A stretch of 64,000 nucleotides of DNA from 2-02-FULL-66-14 sp964651335 (GCA_964651335.1 CAZYVT010000004.1:1-64000), one strand, 5' to 3'. Positions 1-7,965 are shown, counted from the stretch's first letter. Notes: generated by a model not told the origin, from the sequence alone. Numbers and translations: made by a program.

Positions 1-2
1 CC

Positions 3-56
3 AATGGCGCAGCAGAAATTGTGGCATTGCTGAAACAGGCGGGCGCAAAAAATTAA
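3..56 (+). CDS. C-terminal tail of an ankyrin-repeat protein (partial)
   Basis: The window opens inside a reading frame whose last 17 residues (NGAAEIVALLKQAGAKN, then TAA) have the form of a final ankyrin helix pair. They resemble the end of the secreted ankyrin protein at 62829-63176, which ends NGRKEIVELLNAKGGKLF. The rest of the gene lies left of the window. Its stop codon is directly followed by the orphan Rhs fragment that starts at about 58. An immunity or accessory role for a neighbouring Rhs toxin is possible, but this is inference from position only. Confidence 0.6.
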   Translation, partial: NGAAEIVALLKQAGAKN

Positions 57-57
57 T

Positions 58-819
58 CACCCCGATCATCTGAACACGCCGCGCGCCATCTACAACGACC
101 AGCAGCAGCTCGCCTGGCGCTGGGATCAGGCTGAGCCGTTCGGTAATAGTCCGCCGAACGAGAATCCGTCGGGGCTCGGCGCCTGCGAGTTCCCGCTCAG
201 ATTCACCGGAACCTACGCGGATCGCGAGACGAATACGCTTTATAACTGGCGCCGCGATCTAGACCCGAGCCTCGGCAGGTATCTAGAGAGTGATCCGATC
301 GGCATACGCGCTGGCCTCAACACGTACCTCCACGTGAAGGCAAATCCCCTTCAGTGGAAAGACCCCAATGGACTGCTTGTGATTGGCCAGAGCTGTGCTG
401 CGAACGCGTCAGCGATTCTTGCGGCAGAGCAGGAGATCTGGAAGAGGCTTAACGCAAGCTGCGGCGGATGTACCGACCGAAATACTGGCTGCGTTCCGTG
501 CAAGTACCTCCCGCAGTTGCAGAACGCCGTTCAAACGTCGCATGTAACCTGCCGGCCTACCGATGAAGTGCCGGTGGTGTGCGCGCGCGGCGCTGTATCT
601 AGCAATCAGATTTACCTCTATCCGGCGAGCACTGGCGCGATCTGCGGTGGCGCGGCATGCCTTGGTGCGACCTTCCTGCATGAGCTGTTGCACAACATCG
701 GACTAAGCTGGGCACAGCATCCCGAGATTGACTTCATCGAGCGGCGCTGCTTCTCGTGTGGTGGATTTCCCACCGGAGCGCCCCCGTTCATTCCGCCCGG
801 CGATGACCCGTCGTACTAG
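58..819 (+). CDS. Orphan Rhs core end with metallopeptidase-like C-terminal toxin domain
   Basis: The frame is open from the ankyrin stop to 819 and has no upstream Rhs repeats, so this is a displaced Rhs C-terminal cassette rather than a complete gene. It starts with the conserved Rhs core end (HPDHLNTPRAIYND, then a SDPIG box near residue 80), after which the sequence becomes unique. The unique tip is cysteine-rich, with CGGC, CVPC and CSCGG-like pairs, and carries HELLHNIG at about 675-700. That matches the HExxH zinc site of metallopeptidases, with a possible third ligand in the later HPEID. Rhs tips are usually polymorphic toxins, and here a secreted protease is the natural guess. A GTG at 334 could start a free-standing tip protein. 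The next gene is a lipoprotein, now split by an IS, that may be the immunity partner. Confidence 0.7.
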   Translation, partial: HPDHLNTPRAIYNDQQQLAWRWDQAEPFGNSPPNENPSGLGACEFPLRFTGTYADRETNTLYNWRRDLDPSLGRYLESDPIGIRAGLNTYLHVKANPLQWKDPNGLLVIGQSCAANASAILAAEQEIWKRLNASCGGCTDRNTGCVPCKYLPQLQNAVQTSHVTCRPTDEVPVVCARGAVSSNQIYLYPASTGAICGGAACLGATFLHELLHNIGLSWAQHPEIDFIERRCFSCGGFPTGAPPFIPPGDDPSY

Positions 820-932
820 ACAGCTATGGGAGTCGCCAATGTGGCGGCGTATTTGGTGCTTGACGTTGGCTGTACTGATATCGGGTTGCGCCGGTGGTGC
901 GAACGCAGACCGACCACCCACTTACTCGCTTA

Positions 933-956
933 CTCACAAGTCCGTAATTTAGATGA
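933..956 (+). repeat. Left terminal inverted repeat of the IS630 element
   Basis: It begins CTCACAAGTCCG just inside TA 931-932 and pairs with the complement of 2011-2034 at 17 of 24 positions. Confidence 0.8.
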
Positions 957-974
957 CGATGCGGGAACTAATCG

Positions 975-2033
975 ATGAGTGTGTCTGTCGAAGAATGCAT
1001 GAAGCGAGATGGACGCACGCTCGATCACAAGACGCTCGAAGAGATCCGCCGCATGGCGGTACAGCGGGTACGGGAAGGCGAGAAGCCCTCGGTCGTGATC
1101 GCATCGTTTGGCTTCAACCGCCCGGTGATCTACAAATGGCTCAAGGCTGCGGCGGGACGAGGTCGGGGCTTGCGGGCGTTGCGCTCGACCCGCGGCACCG
1201 GACGCCCGCGCAGTTTGACCCCGGCGCAAGAGCGGCAGGTGTTTCGCTGGATCAATGGACGCGACCCGCGCCAGTACGGACTGGACTTCGGTCTGTGGAC
1301 GCGGCGCATCGTCGCGCTGCTGATCAAGCGCAAGTTCGGCATCGGCTTGGGCGTCACCGCCGTTGGTGCGCTGCTCGCCAAGCTCGGGCTCACGCCGCAG
1401 AAGCCGTTGCAACGTGCCTACCAGCGCGACCCGCAGGCGATCGAGCACTGGCAGCGCGAGATCTACCCCTCGATCGTGCGTCGAGCCAAGCGCGAGGACG
1501 CGGACATCTTCTTCTGGGACGAATCCGGCTTTCGGGCCGACGCGGTGCATGGCAAGACCTGGGGGCTGCGCGGCGAAACGCCGGTGGTGCACCGCCCTGG
1601 GCAGCGCCAGTCGATCTCGGCCGCCTCGGCGATCAATGCGCGCGGGGCCTTCTGGTTTTGTACCTACAAGGGCGCGCTGGATGGCGAACGGTTCGTCGAA
1701 ATGCTCAAGCAACTGATGCGCCATCGCAAGCGCGGGCTTCACCTGATTGTCGACAGTCTGCCCGCGCACAAGAAAGCGGTGGTCAAGGACTACGTGCACT
1801 CGAGCGGCGGCAAACTGACCTTGCACTTCCTTCCCGGCTACGCGCCGGATCTGAATCCTGACGAATTGGTGTGGAGTCATGTCAAGCGCACCGGAACCGC
1901 GAGAAATCCGCTCCAAAAGGGCGAGCAACTGCAAGATCGTATCGAAACCGAGTTGCTTGCGTTGCAGCGCAATCGCCCGCTCGTGCGTTCATTCTTCCGC
2001 GCCCCGTCCGTCGCCTATATTGCCGACTACTGA
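975..2033 (+). CDS. IS630-family DDE transposase
   Basis: This 352-residue protein is of usual length for IS630 transposases. The N-terminal third is a helix-turn-helix region (RRMAVQRVREGEKPSVVIASFGFNR, with the YKWLKA helix) followed by a winged-helix-like stretch. The DDE catalytic domain is intact: first Asp in FFWDESGF (about residue 180), second Asp in LIVDSLPAHK (about 258), and Glu in the LPGYAPDLNPDELVW block (about 292). It mobilises the element by cut-and-paste at TA dinucleotides. The ATG at 975 gives the full DNA-binding region; a second ATG at 999 is possible. No frameshift is seen, so the element is probably active or was until recently. Confidence 0.93.
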   Translation: MSVSVEECMKRDGRTLDHKTLEEIRRMAVQRVREGEKPSVVIASFGFNRPVIYKWLKAAAGRGRGLRALRSTRGTGRPRSLTPAQERQVFRWINGRDPRQYGLDFGLWTRRIVALLIKRKFGIGLGVTAVGALLAKLGLTPQKPLQRAYQRDPQAIEHWQREIYPSIVRRAKREDADIFFWDESGFRADAVHGKTWGLRGETPVVHRPGQRQSISAASAINARGAFWFCTYKGALDGERFVEMLKQLMRHRKRGLHLIVDSLPAHKKAVVKDYVHSSGGKLTLHFLPGYAPDLNPDELVWSHVKRTGTARNPLQKGEQLQDRIETELLALQRNRPLVRSFFRAPSVAYIADY

Positions 2034-2034
2034 G
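2011..2034 (-). repeat. Right terminal inverted repeat of the IS630 element
   Basis: Read on the minus strand it begins CTCAGTAGTCGG, matching the left end. It overlaps the transposase stop codon and is followed by TA at 2035-2036. Confidence 0.8.
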
Positions 2035-2363
2035 TAAGAATCTTGTTGCTGGCTCCTCCTGGATTGCGATAGCGCGAGTCGAAGAAGTGAGGCCGTCAAG
2101 CTGCACGGTGAACGGCAAGCAAGCTCGTATCGCAAAGCTTAAGGTCGATCGCGCCGTCAAGGGGAAGGTCGGCGACGAGGTGTTGCTTACGTACTTCCCT
2201 GGCACCCTGACCGACTTCGCTGCCGGAAAGCGCTACTTGGTGTTCTATGTGCCGATCGTAGTGAGCTGCCCGGATGTCGTAAACACTGCTGGCATTGTTG
2301 AGCTTCGTGATTCAGTCGCACTGACCAACCACATCTACGAGGAGCCGGCGTCACAATCTTTAG

Positions 2364-4229
2364 ATGCCTTGCTGTCGCACATCAGCGAGATGCAGTCTCG
2401 CTGACCTCTGCCGGTGTCCTGTCCGCATTTCCCACGCGCCGCCGCTGCGCGACGAACGCCCGCCCATGCGCGGGCGTGTCGTTCCCGGATGCGCGAACAC
2501 CAATTCCGCTGGGCACGGCCAGCCGCTGACGATTTCCGATCCGAACGGCCTCGCCACCACGCTCACCTATGACGTGCGGCAGCGGCTGAAGACGCGCAAC
2601 GTAGGCGTGGAGATTACGGGCTATGACTACGATTACGTGGGCGAGCTCACCAAGGTGACTCTGCCTGACGGAAGTTTTCTTTCCTACAGCTACGACCCGG
2701 CGCACCGGTTAACCGCCATGCAGGACAACCTGGGCAACCGCATCGCCTACACGCTCGATGCGATGGGGAACCGGACCCAGGAGCAGGTGTTCGACCCGGG
2801 CAGCCAGCTCGCACAGACGCGTAGCCGCGTCTACTCGAATCTCAACCGCCTCTTCCAGGAGCTTGGCGCCGCGAGCCAGACGACCGAATACGGCTACGAC
2901 AATCACGGCAACGTGACGAGCGCGAAGGACCCGCTCAACCAGATCACCGGCAACCAGTACGACGCACTCAACCGCCTGAAGCAGGTCACCGATCCGGGGA
3001 CGGGCGTCACGCTCTACGCCTACAACGGCCTTGATGCGCTCACCAGCGTCACCGACCCGAGAACCCTGGTGACGAGCTACAGCGTGGACGGCCTCGGGAA
3101 CCTCAACCAGCAGGTCTCGCCCGACACCGGCACCACGGTCAATACGTACGACGCAGCCGGCAACCTCGCGACACAGACCGACGCCAAGAACCAGGTGACG
3201 ACCTACGCCTACGACGCGTTGAACCGGGTGACGCTCATCACCTTCCACGACGGCTCGAAACAGACTTACGCCTACGACCAGGGCACGAACGGCTTGGGGA
3301 GGCTCACGAGCATCGAGGAGCGAAACCTCTCCAACCAGGTGATCGCGCTCACGCAGTACGGTTACGACCAGAAGGGGCGAGTCACTTCCGACACCCGCAC
3401 CGTGAACGGCATCGCATACGCCACAGGCTACAGCTACGACGGTTCGGGGCGGCTCTCCGGGATGACCTATCCGAGCGGCAGGACCGCGACTTACGGGTTC
3501 GATTCGCTCGGGCGGGTGAACCAGGTCACGACGACCAAGGACGCGCAGTCCCTGGTGGTGGTGCAAAACGTCCAGTACCACCCCTTCGGGGGCGTGAAGA
3601 GCTTCACGCTCGGCAACGGCCAGGTCTACAGCCGCACCATCGACACCGACGGCCGGATCGCCTCCTATACGCTGGGAGCGGCGAATTACACCATCGGCTT
3701 CGATCTCGCAAGCCGCATCACGGGCATTGCGGAAGCCGGAAACCCACCGAACACCAACACCTACGGCTACGACGCACTCGATCGGCTCACTTCCGCGATC
3801 CTGCCCTCGAACACCCTGGGCTACGGGTACGACGCGGTCGGGAACCGCCAGACGAAGAGCGTGGGCGCTGCGACCGACACCTACGCCTACGGTTCTACTT
3901 CCAACCGCATCAGCTCGATCACCCCTGCCTCAGGCCCGGTGAGGAACTTCGTGTTCGATCCGGACGGCGCGACTACTGCGGACGGCCTCAATACTTACGC
4001 CTACGACACCCGAGGCCGGATGGTGCAGGCGACGGGTGGCGTCGGTGCGACCGATTACCAGGTGAACGCGCTTGGACAGCGCATCCGGAAGACCAATAGC
4101 TCGGGGGACACGGTCTACCAGTACGACATCCGGGGGCGGCTCATTGCCGAGAGCACCGCAGCCGGGGTCTTACGACGGGAGTACCTGTACCTGGGTGACA
4201 TCCCGGTTGGCGTCGCAATCGCACCCTAA
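2364..4229 (+). CDS. Rhs/YD-repeat protein, 5'-truncated
   Basis: From about 2515 the protein is an almost continuous run of YD/RHS repeats (for example LTYD, YGYDNHGN, YDALNRL, YDAAGNL, YAYDTRGR), the units that build the hollow Rhs shell enclosing a toxin tip. The normal N-terminal half of an Rhs protein is missing: before 2515 the frame holds only low-similarity sequence that overlaps the lipoprotein end, and no convincing start or signal exists. The protein ends REYLYLGDIPVGVAIAP and then stops. Rhs proteins normally run on here into the PDHLNTPR core end, but in this locus that part is encoded by the next gene. It is therefore a shell fragment, split from its tip and truncated in front. 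Whether it is expressed is uncertain. Confidence 0.8.
   Translation: MPCCRTSARCSLADLCRCPVRISHAPPLRDERPPMRGRVVPGCANTNSAGHGQPLTISDPNGLATTLTYDVRQRLKTRNVGVEITGYDYDYVGELTKVTLPDGSFLSYSYDPAHRLTAMQDNLGNRIAYTLDAMGNRTQEQVFDPGSQLAQTRSRVYSNLNRLFQELGAASQTTEYGYDNHGNVTSAKDPLNQITGNQYDALNRLKQVTDPGTGVTLYAYNGLDALTSVTDPRTLVTSYSVDGLGNLNQQVSPDTGTTVNTYDAAGNLATQTDAKNQVTTYAYDALNRVTLITFHDGSKQTYAYDQGTNGLGRLTSIEERNLSNQVIALTQYGYDQKGRVTSDTRTVNGIAYATGYSYDGSGRLSGMTYPSGRTATYGFDSLGRVNQVTTTKDAQSLVVVQNVQYHPFGGVKSFTLGNGQVYSRTIDTDGRIASYTLGAANYTIGFDLASRITGIAEAGNPPNTNTYGYDALDRLTSAILPSNTLGYGYDAVGNRQTKSVGAATDTYAYGSTSNRISSITPASGPVRNFVFDPDGATTADGLNTYAYDTRGRMVQATGGVGATDYQVNALGQRIRKTNSSGDTVYQYDIRGRLIAESTAAGVLRREYLYLGDIPVGVAIAP
2456..2477 (+). 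terminator. Hairpin between the split lipoprotein gene and the Rhs remnant
   Basis: ACGCCCGC and GCGGGCGT form a perfect 8-bp GC-rich stem around a 6-nt loop, 52 nt after the lipoprotein stop. No strong T-run follows, so intrinsic termination is only a possibility. Confidence 0.4.
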
Positions 4230-4251
4230 CGCACAGGACAGGGGGAACAAG

Positions 4252-5994
4252 ATGAAAACGACCGTCCTTGCGCTGGGGAAGGCTACGGTGAGGGTTGTCC
4301 GATTTCTACTCATCGCCGGCATTGTGGGCCTCGCGGCATTTCCGTTCGGTGTGGCCTATGCGGCGGTGACGGTGTCGCTCACCGCACCGTCGAATGGCGC
4401 GGTGTTCAATGCCCCGGCCAATATCACGCTCTCGGCAACCGCGAGCGCAACGCAGGGCTTCACAGTGAGCAAGGTCGAGTTCTTCTATGGGGGAACGAAC
4501 CTCATCGGCACCGATACGACTTCCCCCTACAGCTTCATCTGGACCAACGTCGCAGCCGGTGCCTACACGCTCACGGCGAAAGCGACCGCGATCAAGAAAA
4601 ACAACCCCGATCAGACGGCGACTTCCGCCCCGGTTTCGATCACGGTAAACGTGCTCCCCACGGTGAGCATGACCAGTCCCTCAGGTGGGGCGGTCTTTGC
4701 CGCTCCAGGGGCGATGACGCTCACCGCCACGGCGTCGGATGCTGACGGCACGATCCAGAAGGTGGAGTTCTTCCACGGCGGCACGAACCTCATTGCCACC
4801 GTCACCTCGGCCCCCTACACCTACGCCTGGAGCGGTGTAGCGGCGGGAAGCTACAGCCTCACCGCCAAGGCGACCGATAACCAGAACGCGGCCACCACCT
4901 CAAGCCCGGTAGCGGTGACGGTGACCAATCCTCCGAGCGTCACGCTCACGAGCCCCGCGAATAACGCGATCTACAGTGCCCCGGCAAACGTGACCCTGAC
5001 GGCGACGGCGAGTGACACCGACGGCATCCAGAAGGTGGAGTTCTTCCACGGGGGCACGAACCTGATTGCCACCGTCACCACCTCGCCGTACACCTACGCC
5101 TGGACGAACGTCGCCATCGGCACCTACAGCCTGACTGCCAAGGCGACGGATAATCTCGGTATCGCCACGACCTCCTCTCCTGCGAATATCACTGTGAGCA
5201 GCCTCGCACCCGCAGGCCTGTACTACATCCATCCGGATCATCTGAACACCCCGCGCGCCATCTACAACGACCAGCAGCAGCTCGCCTGGCGCTGGGATCA
5301 GCAGGAGCCGTTCGGCAACTCACCGCCGAATGAGAATCCTGCTGGCATCGGCACGTTCGAATTCCCCTTGCGCTTCCCGGGGCAGTACGCGGACAAGGAG
5401 ACCAACCTCAACTACAACTACTTCCGGGATTACGATCCGGGGATCGGGCGGTACGGGGAAAGTGATCCGATTGGGCTCGATGGTGGGCTTAACACGTTCG
5501 TTTACGTTGGCGGCAAGCCGTTAAGGTTTGGTGATTTTTGGGGATTGGACAATCCAGGAATGGGATCCTATGGCCCATATTGGAGTCCTCCATTCGTAAC
5601 TTATAACCGGCCGCCGCCCTGGACCGTTGCGGTGAATCCAGGCGTGGAGGCGCAGGTCCAATGCATGATGATGTGCTTGGGGAAAACTGATGACCCGAGC
5701 TGGCCTCCTCCCGAGAAAGTTGTTGTCTCCGGTGGCGCAGAAACGCAGAGGCACGTACCTCCTTCGCGCGGTGGGCGTCATCACGTTGGCGAAGCCGTTG
5801 ATTTTGGTCAAGGAGCAAATCCTAGAGTAGCAGCAAAGACCGGGCGTAAGAACGAGGCCAACGATTGTGCGTGCAAATGCAAGTTCTCTCACGGTGGATG
5901 GGAACCTGATTGGAAGCCACAATCTGCTCCGCATTACCATTTTCAGAACGGCGCCGGGGCTGGAGTTCCGTCTCTGAATTGCGGGTCATGCTGA
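4252..5994 (+). CDS. Secreted Ig-repeat / Rhs core end / M15 peptidase-like toxin fusion
   Basis: The ATG at 4252 follows a purine-rich GACAGGGGGAA site, 22 nt after the Rhs shell gene. Residues 1-40 form a signal peptide ending FGVAYA. Three Ig-like repeats of about 95 residues follow, each with KVEFFxGGTNLI, SPYxxxW and AYTLTAKAT-like strands. Then comes the Rhs core end (GLYYIHPDHLNTPRAIYND to SDPIGLDGGLN), and finally a unique tip. The tip has RHHVGEAVDFG near residue 508 and PHYHF near 562, the pattern of the M15 zinc peptidases (H...D ... HxH) that cut peptidoglycan peptides. It is therefore probably a cell-wall toxin. Ig repeats and signal peptide sit exactly where an Rhs shell normally continues into its core end, as if a cassette had been inserted. 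The stop overlaps the next gene. Confidence 0.8.
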   Translation: MKTTVLALGKATVRVVRFLLIAGIVGLAAFPFGVAYAAVTVSLTAPSNGAVFNAPANITLSATASATQGFTVSKVEFFYGGTNLIGTDTTSPYSFIWTNVAAGAYTLTAKATAIKKNNPDQTATSAPVSITVNVLPTVSMTSPSGGAVFAAPGAMTLTATASDADGTIQKVEFFHGGTNLIATVTSAPYTYAWSGVAAGSYSLTAKATDNQNAATTSSPVAVTVTNPPSVTLTSPANNAIYSAPANVTLTATASDTDGIQKVEFFHGGTNLIATVTTSPYTYAWTNVAIGTYSLTAKATDNLGIATTSSPANITVSSLAPAGLYYIHPDHLNTPRAIYNDQQQLAWRWDQQEPFGNSPPNENPAGIGTFEFPLRFPGQYADKETNLNYNYFRDYDPGIGRYGESDPIGLDGGLNTFVYVGGKPLRFGDFWGLDNPGMGSYGPYWSPPFVTYNRPPPWTVAVNPGVEAQVQCMMMCLGKTDDPSWPPPEKVVVSGGAETQRHVPPSRGGRHHVGEAVDFGQGANPRVAAKTGRKNEANDCACKCKFSHGGWEPDWKPQSAPHYHFQNGAGAGVPSLNCGSC

Positions 5995-6578
5995 AGATGC
6001 TAACAGTACGCGAAAGGCATTGCAGTGTGGGCATTAACCAGCGAATCTATCTGGTCTTCGTCGCGTTGCTGTTGTGTACGACAACAAACTTCGCCTTGGC
6101 TAAGGCTGATCGAATTACTCCGAGCGAGAAGCTGATTCGCACTGAATTTGACAGGAGCAAGTCGGGTAGAGCGTTGAGTGTCAGGCAACAAGGAGAAATA
6201 TTGCGGGCGGAAGTCTGCTTTGACCAATGTGACTACTTTCAGTGGAAAATCTCTTCCAGCTCTGCTGCAGTATGGGATTTCATTGTTCTCTTCGAGTACA
6301 AGTTGGGGTTTGCCTCTGATTTGGATGAATTCAAAGCCGCTGCGGATCGTGTAGTCCCCGCGGCTTTGAAGCGCTTTTCGAAACGCTGCAAACTTAAATC
6401 CGGCTCGCCTACGGATTTTGATTGTGTTTGGAGCAAATTAGCGCACGATCACTCGATAAAGGTCGGCCTAGCTGATTATGACGAAGGCGAGCGCTGCTTC
6501 GCTTGGCGGGATCTTGTGTCCCTAGCACCGCCAAAGAAATCGAAATGCTCACCGATTACCGTGAGCCCATGGAAGTGA
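5988..6578 (+). CDS. Exported protein, candidate immunity protein for the M15-like toxin
   Basis: The chosen ATG at 5988 overlaps the stop of the toxin gene (ATGCTGA), the usual coupling of toxin and immunity genes. Residues 1-39 hold a signal peptide with a hydrophobic core (IYLVFVALLLC) ending near ALA, so the product is periplasmic. The mature part of about 155 residues has six or seven cysteines (CFDQC, CKL, DCVW, ERCF, KCS) and many Lys/Glu. It resembles no family I recognise. Codon use is more AT-rich than in the flanking genes, which is common for horizontally acquired immunity genes. A periplasmic inhibitor fits a peptidoglycan-cutting toxin, but the role rests on position and export signal only. 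Confidence 0.6.
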   Translation: MLKMLTVRERHCSVGINQRIYLVFVALLLCTTTNFALAKADRITPSEKLIRTEFDRSKSGRALSVRQQGEILRAEVCFDQCDYFQWKISSSSAAVWDFIVLFEYKLGFASDLDEFKAAADRVVPAALKRFSKRCKLKSGSPTDFDCVWSKLAHDHSIKVGLADYDEGERCFAWRDLVSLAPPKKSKCSPITVSPWK

Positions 6579-6592
6579 TCGCTGGGGAGATT

Positions 6593-6656
6593 CCGATCAT
6601 CTGAGCACGCCAAGAGCGATCTACAACGACCATGCGAACCCTATCTGAACACGCCG
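6593..6656 (+). repeat. Remnants of the Rhs core-end junction
   Basis: Bases 6593-6631 repeat the DNA at 62-100 (encoding DHLNTPRAIYND) with a few changes, and are broken by stops. A second piece at 6643-6656 is identical to 68-81. Related intact copies lie at 58-330 and 5229-5500. These scraps mark former or failed insertions of Rhs tip cassettes after the immunity gene. Confidence 0.75.
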
Positions 6657-6749
6657 AGACACAGTTTTGCGTTGCTCAGCGCTGCCGTGGCACGGAAGGC
6701 AATCGGAGACAGGAATTTGAATTGAGCTGATTTGAAAGGGAGGAAGACT

Positions 6750-7568
6750 ATGAGTTGGCATATGAAAGCCCTGATTGGAGCGACCGGCGGAATCGCGCTG
6801 GTTCTTCTGAAGCTGATTGAAGTGCAGTTCTTCGTGGACGACTTCGGGTCCAAGAAGGCGTTGGCCGCGTACCTTACTTATGCCGCATACGTCGCTCTTG
6901 GGGTCATCGTGGCGCTGTTCTTCACGGACGATAAGCTTGAGGAGGAGGGGAAGAGGCGCCGCAGCGCGTTCTTCGCGGGGCTGCTGGCACCTTCGATTCT
7001 GCTTGCGGTGGTCCGCCAACCCGGTGCGGGACACACGGCTGACCTGTTCAAGCAGGACCCTGCTGAGATCCCGAAGATCAGTCTCCTGCTCGTCAAGGAG
7101 GCGCGTGCCCAGGGGCAAGCGACCTCGCCGTCACGTTCGGACGCGAAATCGGACGTTCCTGTTATCGAGCTGAAGAAGGCCGACATCGAGGGCGGGTTCG
7201 TTGACGGTTTCAAGGCAGCGATCGGGCGTTCCGACCCGCCGAAGGAATACGTGTTCGTTCTGGGCGAGGCCGCAAGCGTGGACAAGGCCGTCGCGGTCGC
7301 ACAGGACGTGAACAAGCTCCTATGGATGCAGGCAAAGACACCGAGAACCTCCGCGTACGTGTTCCGGCCCGAGGGGAGCAAGGGATGGTTTGTGACGATC
7401 GGCAACTTCGACGCTCCGGCGGCGGCGTTCGGCTATCGAGAGATCGCAAAGGCCGCGGCAATCAAGTCGTTGACGTCGCCCACGGCGGCTCCAATGGAAA
7501 AGACTGCCGCAAAGCTGATGCTCGAAGGAAAGATCATCAGCGGCAAGGCGTTCTTCGAGAAAATGTAG
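6750..7568 (+). CDS. Membrane protein of unknown function
   Basis: The ATG at 6750 follows a strong AGGGAGGAAG ribosome site. Three hydrophobic segments lie near residues 5-30, 38-56 and 70-86, so the N-terminal third is membrane-bound. A linker rich in Ser/Asp follows, then a soluble C-terminal domain of about 130 residues (around DPPKEYVFVLGEAASVDKAVA and GWFVTIGNFDAPAAAFGYREIAKAAA). The last part, with an aromatic-V-x-I-G-x-F-x-x-x-x-x-A pattern, resembles an SPOR-like or similar alpha/beta repeat, but I would not assign it. It sits between two toxin-like genes and could be an accessory or resistance protein. Confidence 0.6.
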   Translation: MSWHMKALIGATGGIALVLLKLIEVQFFVDDFGSKKALAAYLTYAAYVALGVIVALFFTDDKLEEEGKRRRSAFFAGLLAPSILLAVVRQPGAGHTADLFKQDPAEIPKISLLLVKEARAQGQATSPSRSDAKSDVPVIELKKADIEGGFVDGFKAAIGRSDPPKEYVFVLGEAASVDKAVAVAQDVNKLLWMQAKTPRTSAYVFRPEGSKGWFVTIGNFDAPAAAFGYREIAKAAAIKSLTSPTAAPMEKTAAKLMLEGKIISGKAFFEKM

Positions 7569-7965
7569 CGACGGGGGGGGGGAAATGCTTGAGCGTGCAA
7601 GCGGCACTGGGAGCGCTGAGCGAATTGAACTTCGGAGGCGGCTGTACGCCGATCGCTACGGTCAATCCGGAGGGCACGACCCGGCGGTCGGCAGGCGACA
7701 CGGCGCGTTCACGACAGCGGACACGGAGCGTATTTCGTGGTCGTGTCAGAGGACTGACAACGGTGATGACCGCGCACCGCCGGTATATCCGGAAGACGCA
7801 CCGATCGCGGAGAACGGCATGAAAGCGGCCGTACGGGCAGTGTCCGAATTTCTGTGTTCGAGGCGGGTTGGAACGATCGTGCAGCGGCTTGTCTGGGGCT
7901 GCGATCAGGCTACGTTCAACAGGTCATCCCGGCTCTGCCGGGTTTACTAGCAAGTGGAGACGATC
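7569..7965 (+). other. Gap of 397 bp with a 9-G tract and no gene I can support
   Basis: A run of nine G at 7574-7582 directly follows the membrane-protein stop. A frame of 121 codons (7585-7950) and a rival frame exist, but neither has a ribosome site, recognisable domain or convincing codon use. The region looks like decayed coding DNA. Confidence 0.4.

Larger units (their letters stand above)
931..2036 (+). mobile_element. IS630-family insertion sequence with TA target duplication
   Basis: A single-transposase element of 1102 bp (933-2034) is flanked by TA on each side (931-932 and 2035-2036), the target duplication expected for IS630/mariner elements. The ends form an imperfect 24-bp inverted repeat with 17 matches, starting CTCA. 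The transposase fills almost the whole element and its stop codon lies inside the right terminal repeat. It interrupts the lipoprotein gene at 839-2404, and removal with one TA restores that frame. Confidence 0.9.
839..2404 (+). pseudogene. Lipoprotein gene (possible TIMP/NTR-like immunity protein) split by IS630
   Basis: The left part (839-932) encodes a signal peptide with a lipobox (LISGC, Cys at residue 15) and follows a GGGAG ribosome site at 827-831. The right part (2037-2404) continues with about 122 codons ending at a TGA. Joining 932 to 2037, which removes the IS plus one TA, gives a continuous 153-residue lipoprotein with no other lesion, so the insertion looks recent. As it stands, translation runs into the IS and stops at 952. 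The mature part has a pattern of VEEV, KLKVDRAVKGKVGDEVLLTY and GKRYLVFY that recalls NTR/TIMP-type beta-barrel domains, a fold known for metalloprotease inhibitors. This would suit immunity to the upstream HExxH toxin, but the fold call is by eye and needs a profile search. Confidence 0.75.

Noticed and set aside
7322..7822. Frame reading through the membrane-protein end into the gap, and a nearby DSGHG-like peptide suggesting a caspase-type site
   Set aside because: It begins inside the real gene and has no start signal; the SGHG string occurs in a short frame with no other caspase motif.
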